64,000 nt of DNA from Rhodopseudomonas pseudopalustris (lineage in GTDB: Bacteria > Pseudomonadota > Alphaproteobacteria > Rhizobiales > Xanthobacteraceae), in contig NZ_FODT01000006.1 of NCBI RefSeq assembly GCF_900110435.1, positions 299,972 to 363,971 of the forward strand, in the 5' to 3' direction. The notes beneath the pieces were generated by a model. It saw nothing but the letters and a program-made list of their open reading frames with translations, searched no databases and had not been told where the DNA came from. The translations under genes were made by a program, and so were the position numbers. Each line of letters begins with the position of its first letter. Position 1 is the stretch's first letter. Of the stretch, positions 36,158-45,018 are shown in pieces.

Positions 36158-37402
36158 ATGCCACAGCAACGCTTTCCCTCTTCCGTGGACATCGCCATCA
36201 TCGGCGCGGGCGCGGCCGGCCTCGGCGCGGCGCGGACGCTGGAGAACTCCGGCCTGTCGGTGATCGTGCTTGAAGCGCGCGACCGGATCGGCGGCCGGGC
36301 CTTCACCAGAATGGTGACGCCCGGGATCGCCTTCGATGTCGGCTGCGGCTGGCTGCATTCGGCAGACGAGAATTCGTTCGTCGGGATCGCCAGAGACCTC
36401 AGCGTCGAGATCGATACCACTCATCCGCCGTGGAGCGAGCGCAGCTTCGGCGACGTGTTTCCGCCGCGCGAGCGCGCCGCGTTCAGCAAGGCGCTGGACG
36501 CCTTCTACGAGCGCGTCTGGCGCGCCGCAAAGCGCAAGACCGATGCGCCCGCTGCGACGTTGCTGGAGCCCGGCAATCGCTGGAACGCGATGATCGACGC
36601 GGTGTCGACCTGGGTCAACGGCGCCGAACTGGACCGCGTGTCGGTCAAGGACGTCGAGGCCTATCGCGACACCGGCATCAACTGGCGGATTCGCGAAGGC
36701 TACGGCGCGCTGATCGCGGCCTATGGCGCGCACTGCCCGGTCGCGCTGAATTGCGCGGTCAGCGTGATCGATCATTCCGGCCCGCAGGTGAAGCTCGAAA
36801 CCTCGCAAGGCACGCTCACCGCCGGCAAGGTGATAATCACCGTGCCGACCAATCTGATCGCCGACGAGGCGATCCGCTTCACGCCCGAACTGCCGGACAA
36901 GCTCGCGGCGGCGCGCGGGCTGCCGCTCGGGGCCGACGCCAAGGTGATGCTGCAACTATCCGATCCGAACGACTTTCCCGCCGACGGCAATCTGCGCGGC
37001 GCGACCATGCGCACCGCGATCGGGACTTATCACTTGCGGCCGTTCGGCCACGACGGCGTCGAGGGATTTTTCGGCGGCCGCTTCGCCCGCGAACTGGAAC
37101 AGGCCGGCGACGGCGCACTGGCGGCGCAGAGCATCGACGAGATCGCCGGCCTGCTCGGCAACGACATCCGCCGCAAGCTCAAGCCGCTCGCGGAATCGCG
37201 CTGGACGCGCGATCCGTTCGCGCGCGGCTCCTACTCGCACGCATTGCCCGGCCACGCCGGCGCCCGCGCGGTGCTGGCCGCGCCGGTCGACGACCGGCTG
37301 TTCTTCGCCGGCGAAGCCACCTCGCCGCAATTCTTCTCCACCGCCCACGGCGCGAGGGACTCGGGTGAGCGGGCGGCAAGGGAGATCATCGGCCACGCGT
37401 AG
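36158..37402 (+). CDS. Flavin monoamine oxidase family protein (414 aa)
   Basis: FAD-dependent amine oxidase fold. IAIIGAGAAGLGAARTLE (residues 13-30) binds ADP of FAD, VLEARDRIGGRAFT is the second FAD motif with the GGR signature, and FFAGEATSPQFFSTAHGA near the C-terminus closes the flavin pocket. The active-site segment YGALIAAYGAHCPV resembles bacterial polyamine/monoamine oxidases. The substrate is unknown and no signal peptide is seen, so a cytoplasmic amine is likely. The ATG at 36158 is used. It lies 62 bp past the typA terminator, as an independent unit. Confidence 0.87.
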   Translation: MPQQRFPSSVDIAIIGAGAAGLGAARTLENSGLSVIVLEARDRIGGRAFTRMVTPGIAFDVGCGWLHSADENSFVGIARDLSVEIDTTHPPWSERSFGDVFPPRERAAFSKALDAFYERVWRAAKRKTDAPAATLLEPGNRWNAMIDAVSTWVNGAELDRVSVKDVEAYRDTGINWRIREGYGALIAAYGAHCPVALNCAVSVIDHSGPQVKLETSQGTLTAGKVIITVPTNLIADEAIRFTPELPDKLAAARGLPLGADAKVMLQLSDPNDFPADGNLRGATMRTAIGTYHLRPFGHDGVEGFFGGRFARELEQAGDGALAAQSIDEIAGLLGNDIRRKLKPLAESRWTRDPFARGSYSHALPGHAGARAVLAAPVDDRLFFAGEATSPQFFSTAHGARDSGERAAREIIGHA

Positions 37403-37562
37403 TAACAGCGCGAAAGCCGGAGTGATCTTCCGGCGATCCCCGGGCGCTGCAGTGCGGAACGTTTTCGTCCGCCATCGCAAAGCCGTTCGCGACCGCCCTG
37501 CACCGCCCGGCCTGTCCGATTCCGGCACAATCCTGTCCGCGGTGATGCAGGAAATCCACATG

Positions 37563-37578
37563 TTAACCGATAATTAAC
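37563..37578 (+). promoter_or_regulatory. CtrA-type binding site
   Basis: TTAA (37563-37566), seven bases (CCGATAA), TTAAC (37574-37578) match the full CtrA consensus TTAA-N7-TTAAC. It lies 45 bp before the GNAT start at 37623. Confidence 0.55.
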
Positions 37579-37622
37579 GTTGGACCTTGAAGCCGCGCCC
37601 GTGACTTGCTTTGATCACGGTC

Positions 37623-38132
37623 ATGAGCACAACGCTGATCGAGGTTCGGCCGGCCAGGGCTGCGGATGCTTCCGCCGTCGCCGCCACCCATGACGAAGCC
37701 TGGCGATCTGCCTATCAGGGCATCATCCCCGGAGCCGAGCTGGAAAAACTGATCAATCGCCGCGGCCCCAATTGGTGGGATTCGGCGATCCGCAAGGGCA
37801 GCCGGGTCAGCGTGCTGTGCTTCGGCGACAAGGTCGCCGGCTACGCCAATTACGGCCGCAACCGCGCCCGCAGCCTGCATTTCGAGGGCGAAATCTACGA
37901 GCTCTATCTGCGGCCGGAATTCCAGGGGCTCGGCTTCGGCCGGCGGCTGTTCGCCGCGGCCCGCCGCGACCTCGGGCAGAGCGGCCTGAAGAGCATGGTG
38001 ATCTGGGCGCTGTCGGACAACGAGCCGGCGACCGAGTTCTACCGGGCGCTCGGCGGCCGGATGGTGGCGCGCTCCTCGGAGCGGTTCGGCCAGAAGTCGC
38101 TCGACAAGGTCGCCTTCGCCTGGAGCAACTGA
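37623..38132 (+). CDS. GNAT family N-acetyltransferase (169 aa)
   Basis: Single-domain acetyltransferase of the RimI/YafP-like type. IEVRPARAADASAVAATHDE is the N-terminal strand and helix, IYELYLRPEFQGLGFGRRLF (motif A, with QGLGFGRRL) binds acetyl-CoA, and DNEPATEFYRALGG is motif B. The acceptor cannot be inferred. The ATG at 37623 starts the family; a TTG four codons upstream is possible. A CtrA-type site upstream suggests cell-cycle control. 74 bp separate it from ppa. Confidence 0.87.
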   Translation: MSTTLIEVRPARAADASAVAATHDEAWRSAYQGIIPGAELEKLINRRGPNWWDSAIRKGSRVSVLCFGDKVAGYANYGRNRARSLHFEGEIYELYLRPEFQGLGFGRRLFAAARRDLGQSGLKSMVIWALSDNEPATEFYRALGGRMVARSSERFGQKSLDKVAFAWSN

Positions 38133-38206
38133 CGTTTTGCGCTGGCGAACGGCGCTAGCTCGGGCTATTCGGTTCGTCCCGCACTCAAGTCAATCCGGAG
38201 CAGTCG

Positions 38207-38743
38207 ATGCGCATCGACGCAATTCCCGTCGGCGTTAACCCGCCTCATGATGTCAATGTGATCATTGAGGTTCCGGTCGGCGGCGAGCCGATCAAGTACG
38301 AAATGGACAAGGCCGCCGGCACCCTGGTGGTCGACCGGTTTCTTTATACCGCGATGCGCTATCCGGGGAACTACGGTTTCATCCCGCACACGCTGTCGGA
38401 CGATGGCGATCCGTGCGACGTGCTGGTCGCCAATACCCGCGGCATCGTGCCGGGCGCGATGATCAGCGTCCGCCCCGTCGGCGTGCTGTTCATGAGCGAC
38501 GAGGCCGGCCATGACGAGAAGATCATCGCAGTGCCGTCGTCGAAGCTGACCCAGCGCTACGACCGGGTGAAGACCTATTCCGACCTGCCCGATATCACGC
38601 TGCAGCAGATCCAGCACTTCTTCGAGCATTATAAGGATCTCGAACCCGGCAAATGGGTGAAGATCCTGCGCTGGGGCGGCGCCGAGGATGCGCACAGGCT
38701 GATCCTCGAGGGCATCGAGCGGGCCAAGGCGGCGAAAACTTAA
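38207..38743 (+). CDS. ppa: Inorganic pyrophosphatase, family I (178 aa)
   Basis: Hydrolyses pyrophosphate, pulling biosynthetic reactions forward. [20 protein letters not shown] and [20 protein letters not shown] contain the active-site Lys, Tyr and the D-x-D-P-x-D metal motif (DGDPCD). [20 protein letters not shown] is the conserved C-terminal helix. The length is typical of bacterial hexameric enzymes. Start at ATG 38207, 36 bp ahead of the M20 gene. Confidence 0.97.
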   Translation: MRIDAIPVGVNPPHDVNVIIEVPVGGEPIKYEMDKAAGTLVVDRFLYTAMRYPGNYGFIPHTLSDDGDPCDVLVANTRGIVPGAMISVRPVGVLFMSDEAGHDEKIIAVPSSKLTQRYDRVKTYSDLPDITLQQIQHFFEHYKDLEPGKWVKILRWGGAEDAHRLILEGIERAKAAKT

Positions 38744-38779
38744 GCATCGGCGGCGTCGCCGGCCGCGAGGGGGATTGCG

Positions 38780-40261
38780 ATGCGCCGGCTGTTGAGATGG
38801 ATCCGCAACATCGTGGTGATCGCGCTGGTCGCGGTCGCCGGCCTTGCCGCGGTGCTGACCTACAACGCCTATCGGCAGCCGTCGCGGCAGATCGCGGTCG
38901 ATCCCGCTCCGCCGATCGCGGTCGACGATCAGGGCGCGGCGAAACGCCTGGCCGAGGCGATCCGCTTTCCGACCATCTCCAACTTCCTCAACCCGGAGCA
39001 GGACGCCGAGGCGCTGCGCGGTTTGCAGGCGCATATCGCGGCGAGCTTCCCGGCGTTCCACGCCGCAGCGACCCGCGAGCTCGTGAACGGCAAGAGCCTG
39101 CTCTACACCTGGCAGGGCTCGGACCCGCAGACCAAGCCGATCGCGCTGCTGGCGCATCAGGACGTGGTGCCGATTGCGCCGAAGACCGAGCAGGACTGGC
39201 AGCAGAAGCCGTTCGACGGCGTGATCGCCGACGGCTTCATCTGGGGCCGCGGCGCGTGGGACGACAAGGGCAACCTCTACGCGATGCTCGAAGCCGCCGA
39301 GCTGATGGCGAAGCAGGGCTTCAGGCCGAAGCGGACGATCTATTTCGCCTTCGGCCATGACGAGGAAGTCTCCGGCCTGCGCGGCGCGAAGCAGATCGCG
39401 GATCTGCTCGCCGCGCGCAAGGTCCGGCTCGACTTCGTGCTCGACGAGGGCCTGCTGATCACCGAAGGCGTGATGAAAGGTCTCAACAAGCCGGCGGCGC
39501 TGATCGGCGTTTCGGAAAAGGGCTACGCGACGCTGGTGCTGACCGCGCGCGGCACCCCGGGCCATTCCTCGATGCCGCCGCGCGACACTGCGATCGGGAT
39601 GCTGGCCGCGGCGCTGACCCATCTGGAAGACAAACGCCTGCCGATGCGGGTGCGCGGTGCGGTGGCCGACATGTTCGACACGCTGGCGCCGGAGATGAGC
39701 GGCTTCAACCGCGTCGTGCTGTCGAATCTGTGGCTGTTCAAGCCGCTGCTGCTGCGGGAATTCCAGAAGAGCGGCACCACCGAGGCGATGGTGCGCACCA
39801 CCACCGCGCTGACCGTGTTCAACGCCGGCGACAAGGATAACGTGCTGCCCGGCATTGCCGAGGCCAGCGTCAATTTCCGCCTGCTCCCCGGCGATACGCA
39901 GGCGAGCGTCACCGACCACGTCCGCGCCGCCGTCGCCAACGACAAGATCGCGATCAAGCCGTTCGAGGGCAATTTCGATCCGCCGCCGGTGACCGGCACC
40001 GCGAGCCCGTCCTACGGCGCGCTGAACCTCACCATCCGCGAGATCTTCCCGGACGTCGTCGTGGCGCCCGGTCTGATGATCGCCGCCACCGATTCGCGGC
40101 ATTATGCGGACGTCGCCGACAACATCTTCCGGTTCTCGCCGGTCCGGGCGACCTCGGAAGACCTCAAGCGCTTCCACGGCACCAATGAGCGGATCAGCAT
40201 CAAGAACTACGCCGACATGATCCGGTTCTATCAACGGCTGATCCAGAACACGGCCGGCTGA
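38780..40261 (+). CDS. M20 family metallopeptidase, membrane-anchored (493 aa)
   Basis: An N-terminal membrane anchor or uncleaved signal (residues ~9-28, NIVVIALVAVAGLAAVLTY) precedes a carboxypeptidase S (CPS1/PM20D1-like) catalytic domain. LLAHQDVVPIAP holds the first zinc His/Asp, WGRGAWDDKGN the bridging Asp, FAFGHDEEVSGLRGAKQ the catalytic Glu pair, and DSRHYADVADNIFRF the distal His. The lid domain begins near GVSEKGYATLVLTARGTPGH. Relatives act on N-acyl amino acids or peptides. It is likely periplasmic facing. It closely follows ppa and may be co-transcribed. Confidence 0.88.
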   Translation: MRRLLRWIRNIVVIALVAVAGLAAVLTYNAYRQPSRQIAVDPAPPIAVDDQGAAKRLAEAIRFPTISNFLNPEQDAEALRGLQAHIAASFPAFHAAATRELVNGKSLLYTWQGSDPQTKPIALLAHQDVVPIAPKTEQDWQQKPFDGVIADGFIWGRGAWDDKGNLYAMLEAAELMAKQGFRPKRTIYFAFGHDEEVSGLRGAKQIADLLAARKVRLDFVLDEGLLITEGVMKGLNKPAALIGVSEKGYATLVLTARGTPGHSSMPPRDTAIGMLAAALTHLEDKRLPMRVRGAVADMFDTLAPEMSGFNRVVLSNLWLFKPLLLREFQKSGTTEAMVRTTTALTVFNAGDKDNVLPGIAEASVNFRLLPGDTQASVTDHVRAAVANDKIAIKPFEGNFDPPPVTGTASPSYGALNLTIREIFPDVVVAPGLMIAATDSRHYADVADNIFRFSPVRATSEDLKRFHGTNERISIKNYADMIRFYQRLIQNTAG

Positions 40262-40298
40262 AGGCGACAGCTTCCAAGCAGCCTTTCAACACCTCGCA

Positions 40299-40413
40299 CG
40301 TCATCCTGAGGCGCCGCCGCGCAGCGGCGGCCTCGAAGGATGGGCCGCGCACGCCATCCAGATTGCCGCATGCTGCGAGGCGCGCCGAAACCGGCGCGCG
40401 CCTCAGCATGACG
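40299..40413. repeat. Intergenic element with CGTCATCCTGAGG / CCTCAGCATGACG ends
   Basis: A ~115-bp element with terminal inverted repeats CGTCATCCTGAGG and CCTCAGCATGACG and internal hairpins (GCCGCCGCGC AGCGGCGGC; GGCGCGCCG / CGGCGCGCC). It lies between the convergent M20 peptidase and folD genes. A related element is at 51433-51551. Confidence 0.75.
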
Positions 40414-40430
40414 GCGTTGGAATCAGATCA

Positions 40431-41318
40431 TCAAACGCCCGGCTTCGGCAGGCCGTGGATCGCGCTGGCGGCGCGGACAGTGTTGACCAGCAGGCACGCC
40501 ACCGTCATCAGCCCGACGCCGCCCGGCACCGGCGTGATGGCGCCGGCGACGTCCTTGGCCTCATGGAAGGCGACGTCGCCCACAAGCTTGTCCTTGCCGC
40601 CGTCCGGCGACGGCGTGCGGTTGATGCCGACGTCGATCACGGTCGCGCCCGGCTTGATCCAGTCGCCCTTGACCATTTCGGCCTTGCCCACCGCGGCGAA
40701 CACCAGATCGGCCTGACGGCACAGCGCCGGCAGATCGCGCGAGCGCGAATGCGCGATCGTCACCGTGGCGTTCTCATTGAGCAGCAACTGCACCAGCGGC
40801 TTGCCGACCAGATTGGAGCGGCCGATCACGATCGCATTCATGCCCTCCAGCGAGGCATGGACCTGCTTGGCCATGATGATGCAGCCGAGCGGCGTGCACG
40901 GCGTCAGCGCGAACAGCCCGCTGGCGAGCCGGCCGGCATTGACCGGGTTGAGACCGTCGACATCCTTGGCCGGATCGATCGCGTCGATCACCGCATTGCT
41001 GTCGAGCCCCTTCGGCAGCGGCAATTGCACCAAAATACCGTGCACCGCCGGATCGGCGTTGAGCTGGCCGATCAGCGCCAGCAAATCGGCCTGCGCCACG
41101 TCGGCCGGCAGCCGGTGCTCGAACGACGCCATGCCGGCTTCCTGGGTCTGCTTGTGCTTGCTGCGGACATAGACCTCGGAGGCCGGATCGCTGCCGACCA
41201 GCACCACCGCCAGACCCGGCGTGATGCCGTGCTCGGCCTTGATTCGCGTCACCTCTGCGGCGACGCGGCCACGCAAATCGGCTGAAATGATTTTTCCGTC
41301 GATGATCCGGGCTGTCAT
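40431..41318 (-). CDS. folD: Methylenetetrahydrofolate dehydrogenase / cyclohydrolase (295 aa)
   Basis: Bifunctional one-carbon enzyme interconverting 5,10-methylene-, methenyl- and 10-formyl-[20 protein letters not shown] holds the catalytic Tyr and Lys, [20 protein letters not shown] the folate site, and [16 protein letters not shown] the NADP loop. [19 protein letters not shown] is the standard C-terminus. The ATG at 41318 follows GAGGGGAC. A terminator just upstream (41353-41385) isolates it from yggU, so it has its own promoter. It is convergent with the M20 gene. Confidence 0.96.
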   Translation of the reverse strand: MTARIIDGKIISADLRGRVAAEVTRIKAEHGITPGLAVVLVGSDPASEVYVRSKHKQTQEAGMASFEHRLPADVAQADLLALIGQLNADPAVHGILVQLPLPKGLDSNAVIDAIDPAKDVDGLNPVNAGRLASGLFALTPCTPLGCIIMAKQVHASLEGMNAIVIGRSNLVGKPLVQLLLNENATVTIAHSRSRDLPALCRQADLVFAAVGKAEMVKGDWIKPGATVIDVGINRTPSPDGGKDKLVGDVAFHEAKDVAGAITPVPGGVGLMTVACLLVNTVRAASAIHGLPKPGV

Positions 41319-41352
41319 GTCGTCCCCTCGCTTGGGATGATGCGTGCGCATC

Positions 41353-41385
41353 GAAAAACAAAAAGCCTCTCCGGACGGAGAGGCG
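41353..41385 (-). terminator. Intrinsic terminator of the yggT-yggU unit
   Basis: On the minus strand GCCTCTCCG and CGGAGAGGC form a 9-bp stem (41365-41384) with a 2-base core, followed by TTTTTGTTTTTC. It lies between yggU and folD. Confidence 0.85.
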
Positions 41386-41418
41386 ATCGAAGTCGCCCTG
41401 GTGGGCCTCCCCTGCTCG

Positions 41419-41742
41419 CTATTCGGCCGGCTTGGCCGCCGTCAGTCGGCGCAGCGCCTCACCGAGCTTGGTTGGATCGCCGTCGATCGCGATCTGCTTC
41501 TGCCGGGACGTCGCCCCCGACAGCAGCCGGACGTTTCGTTTCGGCACGCCGAGCGATTTCGCCAGCAGTTCGATCACCGCCCGGTTCGCCTCGCCGCCAT
41601 CGGCGATGGCGCGAACCCGGACCTTCACGACCGGACGGCCGTCCGACAGCGTCTCCAGCCCGTCGACCTCGTCGCGGCCGCCGCGCGGGGTGACTCGCAC
41701 CGCAACGGCAACGCCCTGGGCAGAATACCGCCAGGCCTCCAT
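41419..41742 (-). CDS. DUF167 / YggU family protein (107 aa)
   Basis: Small alpha/beta protein of the YggU family. [18 protein letters not shown] is the first strand region, [20 protein letters not shown] with the ADGGEAN motif is diagnostic, and [20 protein letters not shown] completes it. The biochemical role is unknown. It commonly pairs with yggT, as here (32 bp downstream of yggT). The terminator after it ends the unit. Confidence 0.9.
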   Translation of the reverse strand: MEAWRYSAQGVAVAVRVTPRGGRDEVDGLETLSDGRPVVKVRVRAIADGGEANRAVIELLAKSLGVPKRNVRLLSGATSRQKQIAIDGDPTKLGEALRRLTAAKPAE

Positions 41743-41774
41743 CGTGGAAACTCCGGGACCGGACGGTCAGCGGC

Positions 41775-42065
41775 TCAGAACACCGCAGGGTAGATGTAAT
41801 AGGTGATCACCCGCTGCAGGAACATGATCAGCAGGATCAGGATGATCGGGGAGATGTCGAGCCCGCCGAGCGACGGCATCATCCTCCGGATCGGCGCCAG
41901 CAAGGGCTCCGTGATCCGGTACAGGAAATCCGACACCGCACCGACGAACTGGTTACGCGTGTTCACGACGTTGAAGGCGATCAGCCAGGACAGGATCGCC
42001 GAGGCGATCAACAACCAGATGTAAAGATCGAGAATGATGAGGACGATGTCGAGAATGGCGCGCAT
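41775..42065 (-). CDS. YggT family membrane protein (96 aa)
   Basis: Inner-membrane protein with two hydrophobic hairpins: LDIVLIILDLYIWLLIASAI with ILSWLIAFNVVN, and ISPIILILLIMFLQRVITYY. Between them lies the conserved loop YRITEPLLAPIRRMMPSLGG (P-L-x-P-I-R-R). The family is linked by some studies to cell division, envelope stability or potassium tolerance; no direct role is shown by sequence. It heads the yggT-yggU unit. Confidence 0.92.
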   Translation of the reverse strand: MRAILDIVLIILDLYIWLLIASAILSWLIAFNVVNTRNQFVGAVSDFLYRITEPLLAPIRRMMPSLGGLDISPIILILLIMFLQRVITYYIYPAVF

Positions 42066-42185
42066 GGCGGTGGAAATCTCGCGGGTTCGAACGCGGAAAG
42101 GCTAGGCCGTAAATATCGTTTCAGCACGGTCCAAACAAGGGAACTCACTGCAAATAAAGCCCAATGCCGACGACACGGCACGTCC

Positions 42186-42214
42186 TTGACTTGGCCTTAG
42201 CGGGGACTGTAAAT
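42186..42214 (+). promoter_or_regulatory. Promoter of tRNA-Ala
   Basis: TTGACT (42186-42191), 17-bp spacer, GTAAAT (42209-42214), placing the start ~36 nt before the mature tRNA. Confidence 0.5.
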
Positions 42215-42256
42215 GGCGGCGTTCGTTGACCGGTGCATCGCTGTGCCGATCGCGGA

Positions 42257-42332
<76 letters not shown>

Positions 42333-42540
42333 ACTTCCTCCGGGAGTTGGATCCCGCAGGACAATCCCAGCACCGACGTTTCCCGAGAATTCTCGACCTT
42401 ACCCCAGGCATAGCTCCATCGCCTCTGGGCGAGAGGGCGCGGCCCATGTTTCGAGACACCCGGCTTGGCTCTTCAAGCTTCGCCGGGGTCAGGATGGGTT
42501 TTTTGTGTGATCAAAGCCGCCAGGTCGGGCGAGCGGTGCC

Positions 42541-43353
42541 CTACGCGCTCTTGAACTGCGGCGGTCGCTTTTCGACGAAGCTGGCGACGCCTTCCTTGAA
42601 GTCCTCGCTGCCGAGCGAGACCACCATTTCCCGATTGGCCTCGATCGTCGCCTCCGCCAGGGTCTGGAACGGCACCTCGTAAAGCTGCCGCTTGATCACC
42701 CGCATCGAGGCCGGCGAGACGTTGTCGGCCAGGTCGCGGGCATAGGCGTAGGTCTGCTCGCGAAGCTGATCGGACGGGTACAGCCGGTTCACCAGACCGA
42801 TCCGCAGCGCCTCCTCGGCCGAAACCCGCCGCGCCGACATCAACAGATCGAGCGCGTTGGCGTGGCCGATGATGCGCGGCAGCATCCAGGAAATGCCGTG
42901 CTCGGCGATCAGCCCGCGCCGCGAAAACGCGGTGGTGAACACCGCGCTGTCGGCGGCGAAGCGGACATCGCAATACAGCGCATGCACGAGGCCGATGCCG
43001 GCAGTGGCGCCGTTCAGCATCCCGATCACCGGCTTGCCGATCGCCGGATAGAACGCGTAGCGGGTCTGCCAGTCGGCCCGGCGGTTCATGTCGAACGCAG
43101 GCAGGCTGGAGGCGCGGCGGATGTCGGACGGGTCGATGGTCTGCAGCACCTGCATGTCGGCGCCGGCGCAGAAGCCACGGCCCGCGCCGGTCAGCACGAT
43201 GACGCGGACGTCCGGATCCTCGGCCGCCTGCTCCATCGCCTGCCGCACCTCGCGCTCCATCACCGGCGTCCAGGCATTCATCCGGTCCGGCCGGTTCAGT
43301 GTGACGGTCGCGATCCTGTCGGCGACCTCGTAAGTGATGTCCTGGTAATCCAT
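42541..43353 (-). CDS. Enoyl-CoA hydratase/isomerase family protein (270 aa)
   Basis: Crotonase-fold enzyme. VTLNRPDRMNAWTPVMEREV begins the fold, GRGFCAGADMQVL forms the first oxyanion-hole loop, and NGATAGIGLVHALYCDVRFA the second; LIAEHGISWMLPRIIG carries the residue position of the catalytic Glu. The substrate chain length cannot be deduced. Start at ATG 43353. The neighbour at 43425 (SnoaL-like) lies 71 bp upstream on the same strand and could be co-transcribed. Between tRNA-Ala and this gene's 3' end about 200 bp hold no gene. Confidence 0.9.
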   Translation of the reverse strand: MDYQDITYEVADRIATVTLNRPDRMNAWTPVMEREVRQAMEQAAEDPDVRVIVLTGAGRGFCAGADMQVLQTIDPSDIRRASSLPAFDMNRRADWQTRYAFYPAIGKPVIGMLNGATAGIGLVHALYCDVRFAADSAVFTTAFSRRGLIAEHGISWMLPRIIGHANALDLLMSARRVSAEEALRIGLVNRLYPSDQLREQTYAYARDLADNVSPASMRVIKRQLYEVPFQTLAEATIEANREMVVSLGSEDFKEGVASFVEKRPPQFKSA

Positions 43354-43424
43354 CGGCGCGTCTCCCTTTTTGCTCTTGTTGCGCCCTTGGCGGGCTGGCT
43401 CGATGTCGATCGGCGGAGGGGTGG

Positions 43425-43925
43425 TCAGGCGCGGCGCGAGCCCTTCGGCCGCGCCAGATAGGCCTTGGTTTCCGGGCTGTCCTGCAGCCAGCCGCTCCAG
43501 CGCCGGAACACTTTTGCCATGCGGTCCGGCGCGACGCCGAGCTGCTGCATCGCGACGCCGCCATTGACCGATTCGCGATACTCCGCGATCAGCCCGTCGC
43601 GCAGCACGAAGCGGCTCATGCCGTCGATCACCACCGGCTTGCCGGCGAAGTCCGGGACCGTCGAAGTGAAGCTCGACAGCGACCAGGCGTAGCCCAGATC
43701 GCCGTTGCAGACCGGATCGAACATTTCCCAGCGATAGTCGGCGGCGTCGCGATGAAACAGATTCTGCATCATGTGCGCGATGTCGGCGCGGCCGCTATGC
43801 GGGCCGTAGATGTAGTCGTGATACACGGCATCTTCGGTGAAATGCGTCGCGAACCGGGCGCCGTCGCCGGATTCGGCCGCGCGGGTGAAATCCTCCAACA
43901 GCCGCGCGAATTCCTCGCTGGTCAT
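43425..43925 (-). CDS. SnoaL/NTF2-like protein (166 aa)
   Basis: Cone-shaped alpha+beta fold protein of the nuclear transport factor 2 superfamily. FARLLEDFTRAAESGDGARF is the opening helix, and THFTEDAVYHDYIYGPHSGR shows the pocket-lining His/Asp common to SnoaL-like isomerases and limonene-epoxide hydrolase relatives. The C-terminal helix (MAKVFRRWSGWLQDSPETKA) is an extension. The function is unknown; a small hydrophobic ligand is likely. It is upstream of the enoyl-CoA hydratase gene on the same strand, hinting at a shared catabolic role. Confidence 0.8.
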   Translation of the reverse strand: MTSEEFARLLEDFTRAAESGDGARFATHFTEDAVYHDYIYGPHSGRADIAHMMQNLFHRDAADYRWEMFDPVCNGDLGYAWSLSSFTSTVPDFAGKPVVIDGMSRFVLRDGLIAEYRESVNGGVAMQQLGVAPDRMAKVFRRWSGWLQDSPETKAYLARPKGSRRA

Positions 43926-44044
43926 GCCGCCTCCCTGATGGCCGGTCGTGCGCCGGCGCTTCGGGCAAGCCTAGCAATCGATGCGGCGGAAAGGGAAGCG
44001 TGTTTCCGGAAGAAGGCTGCGGCCTATTCGGCCGCTTCGCGCGC

Positions 44045-44824
44045 TCAGCGTTGGCGTTGCTGGAAACCGCCGACCGCGGCGAGCACGAAGCCGCGCGGGA
44101 AGAACCGCAGCAGGAACGGCACGATCTTGACGCCCACCCCGGGCAGCACCAGCCGCTTGTTGTTCATCAGCCCCTGATAGCCCTGGCGGGCGACTTCGGC
44201 CGGCGACACGTTGAGGATCGCCGAATCGATCCCGGGTTCGATACTGGCGCGCAACTGGAACTCGGTCGGCACCGGTCCCGGGCAGATCGCCGTGACCCGG
44301 ACGCCCTTCTTGCCGAGTTCCTGATGCAGCGCCTCGCTCAGCGACAGCACATAGGCCTTGGACGCGTAATACACCGCCATTCCCGGCCCAGGCATGAATC
44401 CGGCGATCGAGGCGACGTTGAGGATGCCGCCGCGCAGCCGGGTGACGCTGTCGGCGAAGCGCAACGACAGATCGGTCAGCGCACGGATGTTGAGATCGAT
44501 GATGCCGAGCTGATCAGCCCGGTCGATCTCGGCGGCGCGGCCGAACAATCCATAGCCGGCATTGTTGACCAGATATTCGACCTCGACCCCCGCCGCGGCC
44601 AGCCGGGCGACGATTTCGTCGGCGCCTTCGGGCTTGCCGAGATCGCAGGCGATAATAATCGGCTCCGGCCCGCCTTTGGCGATGATTTCGGCCGCCAGCG
44701 CTTCGAGCCGGTCGGCGCGGCGCGCCACCAAGGCTACTCTGTGAGCATTTGCCGCAAAAATACGCGCCAGCTCCGCACCGATTCCCGCCGATGCCCCCGT
44801 AATCAATGTCACGCGTTCAGTCAC
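44045..44824 (-). CDS. SDR-family oxidoreductase, DltE-like (259 aa)
   Basis: Classical short-chain dehydrogenase: TLITGASAGIGAELARIFA (NADP loop; ARRADR after the second strand prefers NADPH), LVNNAGYGLFG, ILNVASIAGFMPGPGMAVYY with catalytic Ser, then YYASKAYVLSLSEAL with the Tyr-x-x-x-Lys. PGPVPTEF is the usual PG motif. The hydrophobic C-terminus (VPFLLRFFPRGFVLAAVGG) suggests membrane association, as in DltE/YqjQ-like members. Substrate unknown. The single gene is flanked by ~120 and ~194 bp gaps without further genes. Confidence 0.88.
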   Translation of the reverse strand: MTERVTLITGASAGIGAELARIFAANAHRVALVARRADRLEALAAEIIAKGGPEPIIIACDLGKPEGADEIVARLAAAGVEVEYLVNNAGYGLFGRAAEIDRADQLGIIDLNIRALTDLSLRFADSVTRLRGGILNVASIAGFMPGPGMAVYYASKAYVLSLSEALHQELGKKGVRVTAICPGPVPTEFQLRASIEPGIDSAILNVSPAEVARQGYQGLMNNKRLVLPGVGVKIVPFLLRFFPRGFVLAAVGGFQQRQR

Positions 44825-45018
44825 GATTCAAACTCTTGAAATTGAGGATCGAATGGCCCGATCATCGCTAGGCCTTAGGCAAGAAGCAAGCTGCGTGCAA
44901 GACCATTGCCGTCCCGACGGTCGATTCCCAACCAGCCTTCCGCGTCGAACTGACGCGCAGTGAGCGCAAGTCGTGACGAATCGGTAGTAGGTAGTGCATC
45001 GGCCGGACTGTGTAGGGC

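Noticed and set aside
42384..42395. 12-bp palindrome CGAGAATTCTCG after tRNA-Ala
   Set aside because: Short, without T tract or flanking promoter; chance is a fair explanation in this composition.
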